Positions 5,621-12,220 of a DNA stretch of 34,256 nt are shown in pieces. A model generated the notes under the pieces. That model was given only the letters and a program-made list of their open reading frames with translations. It did not search any database and was not told the origin of the DNA. The position numbers and the translations under genes are program-made. Position 1 is the first letter of the stretch, and each line of letters opens with the position of its first letter. Source of the DNA: an uncultured Paraglaciecola sp. (GTDB lineage Bacteria > Pseudomonadota > Gammaproteobacteria > Enterobacterales > Alteromonadaceae); NCBI GenBank assembly GCA_947498355.1, contig CANMKA010000038.1:1-34256 (forward strand), given 5' to 3'.

Positions 5621-6498
5621 GTATCAACTCCCTTTATCTTAAATTGCTACGAACGGTAAGTTAACTGCTTTACGAGATTAGATTCCAGATCAAAAGACCT
5701 CTGGAATGACGGGATTTATGGTAGTTAGCCGTTCGCTACTGGAATGACGAAGATGATGGCTTGTTTGTCTCTGTTCTTCTTGTCACTATCTCCTACCCCC
5801 TTATTCTTCGTTTTGCTCTGTGCGCTCCGTGTCCTCTGTGGTTCGAGGCTTTTGCTCTTTTGTCTTTGCTTTTCCTAGCCACTATCTCCTATCTACTGCT
5901 CTTGACATTGGATTCCAGATCAAAAGCCCTCTGGAATGACGAGGGTGTGGGTTTGTTTTGTCACTATCTCCTACCCCCTTATTCTTCGTTTTGCTCTGTG
6001 TGCTCCGTGTCCTCTGTGGTTCAAGGCTTTTGCTCTTTTGTCTTTGCTTTTCCTAGCCACTATCTCCTATCTACTGCTCTTGACATTGGATTCCAGATCA
6101 AAAGCCCTCTGGAATGACGGGAGTAGAGGTGGCTAGTCTTTCATTGCAGGAATGACGAGGGTGCGGGCTTGCATGTCTCTTCTCTTATTGCTTTTACTTG
6201 CGCCTAGTTACTAGCTACTATCCCCTTATTCTTCGTTTTGCTCTGTGCCCTCCGTGTCCTCTGTGGTTCAAGGCTTTTGCTCTTTCTTGTCACTATTTAC
6301 TAGCTACTATTTACTTTCTACTGCTCTTGACATTGGATTCCAGATCAAAAGACTTCTGGAATGACGGGAGTAGAGACTGTTGATTTTCACAGCTGGAAGA
6401 CGGGACTGGTGGCTTGCTTATCTCTGCTCGCCCCTATTTACTAGCTCCTATCCAATGCTTGTTACTTTTACTTGCCTCTATCTCCTATCTACTTGCCC
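5607..6498. repeat. Gene-free repeat region: ~178-bp units and TTCCAGA/TCTGGAA hairpins
   Basis: No credible gene is present; open frames here are translations of the repeats. A unit beginning TTGTCACTATCTCC at 5780 recurs at 5958 (period 178 bp) almost unchanged, and a shorter, diverged third copy starts near 6217 (shared TTATTCTTCG at 5801, 5979 and 6226). Each unit contains a CTCCGTGTCCTCTGTGGTTC block and ends with GATTCCAGATC-AAAAG-CTCTGGAATGAC. That hairpin occurs four times: 5682-5710, 5911-5940, 6089-6118 and 6336-6365. Further half copies of GGAATGACG occur near 5730 and 6150. Hairpins of this style are scattered in many gammaproteobacterial genomes; identity here is from pattern only. 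Confidence 0.85.
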
Positions 6499-7065
6499 CT
6501 AGCTGCTTATATCTGTTTTTAGTACTCGGCTTGGAACACCGCCTACCAGGGTGTCAGCCGCCACATCTCGATTAACTAAAGCACCTGCTGCTATCACAGC
6601 ATTATCGCCTATGGTGACGCCTTCGAGTATGGTGGCGCTGGCGCCTATCCAAACATTGTTGCCAATGGAAATGGCTTGGGCGCTTTCTATGCCTTTTTGA
6701 CGACGTTCGGGGTCAAGGGGGTGCGTTGCGGTTGAAATTACGACTTTCGGGCCTATCATCACATTGTCACCTATGATGACGGGAGCGGCATCCAAGATCA
6801 CTAAACCATGATTGGCGTAGAAGTTTTTACCTAGCTTAATGTTGTAACCATAGTCACAATAAAAATCGGGCTCTATCCATGCACCAGCATATTCCCCCAC
6901 TAACGCTTTTAAAATATGACGACTTTTCTTACGGTCGCTAATGGCACACTGATTATATTGATGACAACGCTGTTTGGCCGATTCACGCTCTGCAAATAAT
7001 ACTTTGTTGCTCGGAAAATAGGCCTGCCCAGATAGCATTTTTTGTTTTTCTGTCGGTTCACTCAT
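6499..7065 (-). CDS. maa: Maltose/galactoside O-acetyltransferase family (LbH)
   Basis: This 188-residue protein is a typical length for the Maa/LacA/NodL family, trimers that move acetyl from acetyl-CoA to a sugar hydroxyl. The N-terminal Mac domain is visible in MLSGQAYFPSNKVLFAERE. It is followed by left-handed beta-helix hexapeptides (IIGDNVMIGPKV, ISIGNNVWIGASATILEGV, IGDNAVIAAGALV). The catalytic histidine lies in STATHPLDPERR. The end GGVPSRVLK is the usual acetyl-CoA contact. The sugar acceptor is not deducible. It stands alone between the repeat region and rlmF, about 50 bases downstream of rlmF on the same strand, so it may be the last gene of that transcription unit. Confidence 0.92.
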   Translation of the reverse strand: MSEPTEKQKMLSGQAYFPSNKVLFAERESAKQRCHQYNQCAISDRKKSRHILKALVGEYAGAWIEPDFYCDYGYNIKLGKNFYANHGLVILDAAPVIIGDNVMIGPKVVISTATHPLDPERRQKGIESAQAISIGNNVWIGASATILEGVTIGDNAVIAAGALVNRDVAADTLVGGVPSRVLKTDISS

Positions 7066-7116
7066 TGTTTGTCTGTTTCCTTCTGCGCATATTGAGCGCC
7101 TATTACACCGCTAGAT

Positions 7117-8088
7117 TCAAACACGCCAAGCAATAAATCGACTTACTTTTTGACCCTGTGCCATATCAATTACTCTGTGTTCAGCCACTTTATGAAATGC
7201 CATGGATTTAAGCAGAGGCTGAATAGTATCTTTGCTGGAAACAAGGCAGGTAAACCAACGTATTTGCTGACCATAATTAAGGCTTTCTTTTAGCATGCGC
7301 TGGATAAAGCCTAACTCTCCGCCGTCACACCAAAGCTCATGTGACTGACCTGCAAAGTTTAATGCCGTGCTAGCAGTTTTTGTCGATTTTTCGGGCTTAT
7401 TTTTAGCTTGAATACCGCGCTTCTGACTATGCCGTGACAAATTTTGGATCTTTCTTTGAGAGCCCGCGTGTGCTGCCTCAGCAGAGCGATGAAATGGTGG
7501 GTTGCACATACAAAAATCGAACACTTCATCTTTGCCTATCACACCATCAAAGATATTTTGAGGCGTCGTTTGTTGACGAATGTCAATGGTACTTCTGAGG
7601 CTTGGGTTAGCCTTGACGATCGCATTGGCAGAGTTGACCGCCCCTTGGTCAATATCCGTACCCAGCATACGCCAACCATAAATACGATTAGCTAAAATGG
7701 GATATATTACGTTGGCACCTGTACCAATATCTATGCCCCGCACTTGCTTACCTTTGAGGATATGAGAGTCGTCAAGACTAGTTTTAGCCCTTTGCCCCAC
7801 CTCACTTACAAGATCGGCAATATAGTGCACATAGTCGGCTCGACCAGGAATAGGGGGACACAAATAGCCTTGGGGAATATCCCAAAAGCTAACGTGGTAA
7901 TAATAAGCTAAAAGTGCAGCATTTAGCGCTTTAACCCCTTTCGGTTCAGAAAAACGAATGGTTTTTTCGCCATCGGGTTTTACCACAACAAAAGGCTGTA
8001 AAGCAGGGTAAACCTTGAGTAATTCGTCTATTGGATACTGGCCTACATGCACATTACGTGGATGGAGTTCTGGAGCGGTTTTTGCCAT
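7117..8088 (-). CDS. rlmF: 23S rRNA (adenine(1618)-N6)-methyltransferase
   Basis: This 323-residue protein methylates N6 of A1618 in 23S rRNA using S-adenosylmethionine. It opens with the family start HPRNVHVGQYPIDEL, followed by FWDIPQGYLCPPIPGRADY. The SAM-binding motif I is GIDIGTGANVIYPIL, and the catalytic N6-adenine motif is CNPPFH. A lysine-rich loop with HAGSQRKIQNL follows, as in other RlmF proteins. Its ATG overlaps the stop of the upstream FAD oxidoreductase gene (TAATG), so the two are probably translationally coupled. Confidence 0.95.
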   Translation of the reverse strand: MAKTAPELHPRNVHVGQYPIDELLKVYPALQPFVVVKPDGEKTIRFSEPKGVKALNAALLAYYYHVSFWDIPQGYLCPPIPGRADYVHYIADLVSEVGQRAKTSLDDSHILKGKQVRGIDIGTGANVIYPILANRIYGWRMLGTDIDQGAVNSANAIVKANPSLRSTIDIRQQTTPQNIFDGVIGKDEVFDFCMCNPPFHRSAEAAHAGSQRKIQNLSRHSQKRGIQAKNKPEKSTKTASTALNFAGQSHELWCDGGELGFIQRMLKESLNYGQQIRWFTCLVSSKDTIQPLLKSMAFHKVAEHRVIDMAQGQKVSRFIAWRV

Positions 8089-9716
8089 TATCCTTGACCA
8101 TTTTGATGCTTAGCCAACATATCTAGGGCCAGCGCTTCAGCAACTTTAATCCCATCAATTCCCGCTGACCAAATGCCCCCTGCGTAACCTGCACCTTCAC
8201 CCGCTGGGTATAAGCCTTTCACGTTAATACTCTGGTAATCTTTGCCTCGCTTAATACACACTGGAGAGGATGTACGGGTTTCTACCCCCGTTAACAAACC
8301 ATCTTCTTTGGCAAAACCTTTAATTTGGCGATTAAACGCAGGAATAGCCTCCCGAATAGCGTCGACAACATAATCAGGCACGACCTGACTTAAATCCGTT
8401 AAGGTGATGCCCGGCTTATAGGATGGCTCAACATCACCAAGTTTTTCACTCGACTTGCCAGCCAAAAAGTCTCCAATTAGTTGCGCAGGTGCATGATAGT
8501 TTTGCCCGCCTACTTGATACGCTAGCTCTTCGAGTTTTCGCTGCAAGTCGATACCCGCCAACGGGTGCCCGGGGTAATCTTGTTCTGGGGTGATACCCAC
8601 AACTATTGCACTATTTGCGTTGCGTTCGTGGCGAGAATATTGGCTCATTCCGTTCGTGACTACACGGCCCTCTTCTGATGCAGCCGCAACCACGGTGCCA
8701 CCAGGGCACATACAAAAACTATAAACCGAACGACCGTTTTTACAGTGGTGCACGAGTTTGTAATCGGCAGCTCCTAATATGGGGTTTCCAGCATTTTCGC
8801 CAAATCGACATTCGTCGATCATAGATTGCTCGTGTTCAATTCTAAAGCCAATTGAAAAGGGCTTGGGCTCTAAATAAACGCCTGTATCGTAAAGCATTTT
8901 GAAGGTATCTCGGGCACTGTGGCCTAACGCCAAAACCAAGTGCTCACAAGGCAAATACTCATCAGTCGACAGGTGCACGCCTTGCAACTGGTCGTCTTTA
9001 ATATCAAGCCCATCAACTCGACAACTAAAGCGAATTTCGCCGCCTAGTTCTATGATTTGGGCACGCATCTTCTCAACCATATTAACAAGCTTAAACGTAC
9101 CAATATGCGGCTTACTCACATACATGATTTCTTCCGGCGCGCCAGCATCAACAAACTCATGTAAGACTTTACGTCCGTAGTGTTTTCGATCTTTAATCTG
9201 ACTGTACAATTTGCCGTCAGAAAACGTCCCAGCTCCACCTTCACCAAATTGCACATTAGATTCGGGGTTTAAAGGTTGTTTTCGCCAAAATCCAAAGGTG
9301 TCTTTGGTACGCTCTCTTACTGCTTTTCCTCGCTCGAGCACAATCGGCTTAAAGCCCATTTGCGCTAAAATAAGAGCCGCAAATAAACCACAGGGCCCCA
9401 AGCCCACTACAACCGGCCGCTGAGTGAGGTCACTAGGTGCTTGGGCGACAAACTGATAGGTCATATCTGGCGCGGCTCGCACGTGGGGGTCACGACTAAA
9501 TTTATCGAGCAAATGTGCTGAATTAGCCAAGTCAATATCTAAGGTATAAATCAGTAAAATGTTGGATTTATTACGCGCATCATAAGCCCGTTTATGTACA
9601 GTAAACCCATTGATATCATCTGGGTCGACAGCGAATTTTTCGCATATTGCTTGACCAAGGGCGTCGTCATTATGATCTAGAGGAAGTTTGATTTCATTGA
9701 GGCGTATTAGAGGCAT
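8088..9716 (-). CDS. NAD(P)/FAD-dependent oxidoreductase (COG2509 type)
   Basis: This 542-residue protein belongs to the widespread, poorly characterised family of FAD-dependent dehydrogenases. Residues 1-90 form the small N-terminal module typical of the family. The Rossmann FAD motif VVVGLGPCGLFAALILAQ starts near residue 102. Next come FGEGGAGTFSDGKLYS, then the FCMCPGGTVVAA segment with conserved cysteines, and a C-terminal FAD contact YPAGEGAGYAGGIWSAGIDG. Electron donor and substrate are unknown. It overlaps rlmF by one base at its 3' end. Nothing in the context points to a special pathway. Confidence 0.9.
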   Translation of the reverse strand: MPLIRLNEIKLPLDHNDDALGQAICEKFAVDPDDINGFTVHKRAYDARNKSNILLIYTLDIDLANSAHLLDKFSRDPHVRAAPDMTYQFVAQAPSDLTQRPVVVGLGPCGLFAALILAQMGFKPIVLERGKAVRERTKDTFGFWRKQPLNPESNVQFGEGGAGTFSDGKLYSQIKDRKHYGRKVLHEFVDAGAPEEIMYVSKPHIGTFKLVNMVEKMRAQIIELGGEIRFSCRVDGLDIKDDQLQGVHLSTDEYLPCEHLVLALGHSARDTFKMLYDTGVYLEPKPFSIGFRIEHEQSMIDECRFGENAGNPILGAADYKLVHHCKNGRSVYSFCMCPGGTVVAAASEEGRVVTNGMSQYSRHERNANSAIVVGITPEQDYPGHPLAGIDLQRKLEELAYQVGGQNYHAPAQLIGDFLAGKSSEKLGDVEPSYKPGITLTDLSQVVPDYVVDAIREAIPAFNRQIKGFAKEDGLLTGVETRTSSPVCIKRGKDYQSINVKGLYPAGEGAGYAGGIWSAGIDGIKVAEALALDMLAKHQNGQG

Positions 9717-9997
9717 AGTCGTTTCATCTTATAAAGTGGGTCGAAAGTTACTCGACAATCCACTAATTATACAGGCCTATGTATGGTTTTGCCGAATAGA
9801 TTTTCTCAAAAGCCAATAATACCGGTTGGTATAACAGGCAGTATGTAAAGCTAAACGTTTGTGCAACCTTGGTAGTCCTTTAGCTTGCATTCGCTAAGCT
9901 CAAATCAAACAGAAATACGCCTAACCTTTACTTGCCTTTTTACAGCGCTTCTTTAAGATCTAGCTTATCTATATATCTTGTTTACATCTGACTGTTC

Positions 9998-10321
9998 ATG
10001 ACTTTTGTAGTAACCGATAACTGTATTAAATGTAAATACACTGATTGCGTACCTGTATGCCCCGTTGATGCTTTTCACGAAGGGGAAAACTTTTTGGCGA
10101 TTCATCCTGATGTTTGCATAGATTGCGGCTTGTGCGTACCCGAGTGCCCAGCAGAGGCTATCTTTCAAGATACTCAATTACCGCCAGAGCATGCCCATTA
10201 TGTAAAAATAAACGCTGATATGGCAGAAGTATGGCCTAATATTACTGAACTAAAACCTGCCCCAGACGATGCAGATATCTGGCTAGGCACCCCCAACAAA
10301 CTTGAATTTTTGGTCAAATAA
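9998..10321 (+). CDS. fdxA: 7Fe-type ferredoxin
   Basis: This 107-residue ferredoxin is of the Azotobacter FdI/FdxA type, carrying one [3Fe-4S] and one [4Fe-4S] cluster for one-electron transfer in the cytoplasm. Cysteines are at 9, 12, 17, 21 and 40, 43, 46, 50 (CIKCKYTDCVPVC and CIDCGLCVPEC). The C-terminal tail with WPNITELKPAPDDAD is typical of FdxA. The ATG is fixed by the family start MTFVVTDNCIKC. No clear Shine-Dalgarno is seen before it. The gene is isolated and divergent from the oxidoreductase gene. The 281-bp gap between them (9717-9997) must hold both promoters; I cannot assign boxes confidently. Confidence 0.96.
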   Translation: MTFVVTDNCIKCKYTDCVPVCPVDAFHEGENFLAIHPDVCIDCGLCVPECPAEAIFQDTQLPPEHAHYVKINADMAEVWPNITELKPAPDDADIWLGTPNKLEFLVK

Positions 10322-10416
10322 CCTGCTTAATTGGGGGGGACTGCTCGTTTTGTATGAGGAAACGCTAGCCAAAAAAAAGAACGTTTTGCTGGCTAACGTG
10401 AGCGCTAAAGTGTCAC

Positions 10417-10851
10417 TTATCCAAAGCTCAGATTAACTAGTTTTTCGCCTATTAAAGCTAAAATCGTGATATTTGCAGCTAGGCCCACCAGAAAAAAATA
10501 ACTCCTAGGGCTCGGATTTTTTTCTGTCGCAATACTGTAGTAAAGGGCCATATGAACTATTCGGGCAATCAAATAAACCCAAACACACCACTCAAATGCC
10601 GAGCCATCTATTCCAATAAAAAATGCGAACAGAGTCGCACCAATAAATAGCGGGCTGTTTTCCAAAGTATTCTGAAATGTTCTATGCGCCCTAAAGATAA
10701 AACTGTCGTGAGACAGGCTATCATCTATTTTACCCGGCACAGCACTGGGCTGTTTAGCCTTACTAAAGGTAGCAAAGCTCCACTGAACGAATACCATTAG
10801 TAAGTAAAGATAAAACGCCCAGTAGGCTGAAGATGACGCACTGATTAACAT
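10417..10851 (-). CDS. MAPEG-family membrane protein
   Basis: This 144-residue integral membrane protein has four transmembrane segments (about 8-26, 66-84, 88-108, 120-140). The family signature RAHRTFQNTLENSPLF (about 55-70) has the Arg, Asn and Glu that bind glutathione in eukaryotic MAPEG enzymes. Bacterial members are mostly uncharacterised; glutathione transferase or peroxidase activity is only a family-based possibility. Upstream, at 10919-10967, lies a 7 x 7 bp tandem repeat. Confidence 0.9.
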   Translation of the reverse strand: MLISASSSAYWAFYLYLLMVFVQWSFATFSKAKQPSAVPGKIDDSLSHDSFIFRAHRTFQNTLENSPLFIGATLFAFFIGIDGSAFEWCVWVYLIARIVHMALYYSIATEKNPSPRSYFFLVGLAANITILALIGEKLVNLSFG

Positions 10852-10918
10852 TAGGTCTCCTTTTTGAATTTACCCTACACTAATACCAAAGAGGATTACT
10901 AATTTGGACAGATCAAGT

Positions 10919-10967
10919 TAGCTCATAGCTCATAGCTCATAGCTCATAGCTCATAGCTCATAGCTCA
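10919..10967. repeat. Heptanucleotide tandem repeat (TAGCTCA) x7
   Basis: Seven perfect head-to-tail copies of TAGCTCA are followed by TAA. The array sits between two minus-strand genes, about 68 bases upstream of the start of the MAPEG gene and downstream of the exported-protein stop at 11000. Perfect short arrays like this change copy number by slippage. A unit of seven in a promoter region could alter spacing and expression. No coding role is seen. Confidence 0.97.
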
Positions 10968-10999
10968 TAAATAGTACGTGCTTATTCTTCAAAAACGAT

Positions 11000-11452
11000 C
11001 TATTTACCTTGGTAATCTAACACGCCACTACTGTAAGTTTCGCCAAAAGAGGCTTTCAAATTAAATACTTGAGTGACCGCTGACTCAATTTGTTGTTTGT
11101 CTAACTTAGAAAGCTGATGAATATAGACTGCATACAGCACATCTTGACTTACCGCGTATCTAGCATCTAATGCTCGATGAAAATTGGCAAACATCACATT
11201 ATCAATTTGACTGCTATCTAACTTAGAATAGCTCGCCACTGGCGATAAAATACGCATACGGTCATGGGTTACATCCGAAATAACGAACATATCCATTCCC
11301 TGATATGTAAACTCAACCACGCCCTGACCGCCTTTTGACTGGTCAGCTAAGTCTTTAATAATCTGTTCCATAGCCGCTTGTTGCATAGGCTCAGTGTTTG
11401 CCTGAGCATGAGTTATGCCTAGGCTCATCAACAAAATTATCATCCATTTCAT
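11000..11452 (-). CDS. Exported protein of unknown function
   Basis: I do not recognise a named family. The ATG at 11452 is chosen over a TTG 30 bases upstream because GGAG lies 6 bases before it and the protein then opens with a clear signal peptide, MKWMIILLMSLGITHAQA. The mature part of about 130 residues has two beta-rich segments (GVVEFTYQGMDMFVISD, RMRILSPVA) and two helices (NVMFANFHRALDARYA, KLDKQQIESAVTQVF). This layout recalls YbjN/type III chaperone-like folds, but that is only a fold impression. It is probably periplasmic. It lies 36 bases downstream of rluF on the same strand and could be the last gene of that operon. Confidence 0.82.
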   Translation of the reverse strand: MKWMIILLMSLGITHAQANTEPMQQAAMEQIIKDLADQSKGGQGVVEFTYQGMDMFVISDVTHDRMRILSPVASYSKLDSSQIDNVMFANFHRALDARYAVSQDVLYAVYIHQLSKLDKQQIESAVTQVFNLKASFGETYSSGVLDYQGK

Positions 11453-11488
11453 TTTATTCTCCAATTTCTCATCAGGTTTCAAAAGGGG

Positions 11489-12220
11489 TTAACTGGCCGT
11501 CTTAGTTGAACTGGCAACAGCCGTATTAATTTGTAGCATTTCTTCGTCTGTTAAATCTCGCCATTGGCCCGGCTTTAAACCAGCTAAGCGAACCGACATG
11601 ATACGCGTGCGCTTTAGCTTTGTGACTTCGTAACCTAAGTATTCACACATACGCCTAATCTGACGATTTAAGCCTTGGGTTAAGGTAATACGAAAGACCA
11701 TTTTACTCTGCATCACCACCTTACACGGTTTAGTGACAGTGTTGAGGATAGGCACGCCTTTAGCCATTTTGTCAATAAAGTGTGCAGACAAGGGTCTGTC
11801 TACAGTCACGACATACTCTTTGTCATGGGCGTTTTCTGCGCGCAAAATTTTATTCACAATGTCGCCATCGCTAGTCAAAAAGATCAGTCCTTCGGAGGGC
11901 TTATCTAAGCGACCAATAGGAAAAATACGTTGGGGGTGATTGATTGCGTCAATGATATTGCCTTTCACGTGTCTTTCGGTGGTACAAGTAATGCCAATAG
12001 GCTTGTGATAGGCCAAATACACTCGATCTGACTTATTCTCGGCACTGGCAGCAATGGTTTGATTATCAACTGTGACTTTATCTCCAAGGGCGACTTTTGT
12101 GCCTAACTCCGGCAAAATCCCATTAATTTTCACACGTTTTTGCTCAATCAGCTTGTCAGCCTCTCTTCTCGAACAAAACCCCGAATCACTAATGAATTTA
12201 TTTAAACGAATTAAACTCAT
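11489..12220 (-). CDS. rluF: 23S rRNA pseudouridine(2604) synthase
   Basis: This 243-residue RsuA/RluB/E/F-type pseudouridine synthase has an N-terminal S4 RNA-binding domain (about 4-50, RLNKFISDSGFCSRREADKL). The catalytic aspartate is in FPIGRLDKPSEGLIF (Asp106). RluF-specific stretches include TCTTERHVKGNIIDAI, NAHDKEYVVTVD and GLNRQIRRMCEYLGYEVTKL. RluF isomerises U2604 of 23S rRNA. It is somewhat shorter than the E. coli enzyme, lacking the C-terminal tail. Its ATG overlaps the TGA of the DUF349 gene (ATGA), indicating translational coupling. Confidence 0.92.
   Translation of the reverse strand: MSLIRLNKFISDSGFCSRREADKLIEQKRVKINGILPELGTKVALGDKVTVDNQTIAASAENKSDRVYLAYHKPIGITCTTERHVKGNIIDAINHPQRIFPIGRLDKPSEGLIFLTSDGDIVNKILRAENAHDKEYVVTVDRPLSAHFIDKMAKGVPILNTVTKPCKVVMQSKMVFRITLTQGLNRQIRRMCEYLGYEVTKLKRTRIMSVRLAGLKPGQWRDLTDEEMLQINTAVASSTKTAS

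Noticed and set aside
5682..6365. Regular repeats that might be a CRISPR array
   Set aside because: Spacing is irregular and long (about 229, 178, 247 bp), the intervening DNA is itself repeated, and no cas genes are present.
5761..6383. Three plus-strand ORFs with similar proteins (LILRFALCAPCPLWF repeated)
   Set aside because: They are translations of the ~178-bp DNA repeats; similarity between them reflects the repeat, and they lack ribosome binding sites.
10322..10416. TAGCC...GGCTA hairpin between fdxA and the MAPEG gene as a terminator
   Set aside because: The stem is short, the loop is about 20 bases, and no T-run follows in the right position for either gene.
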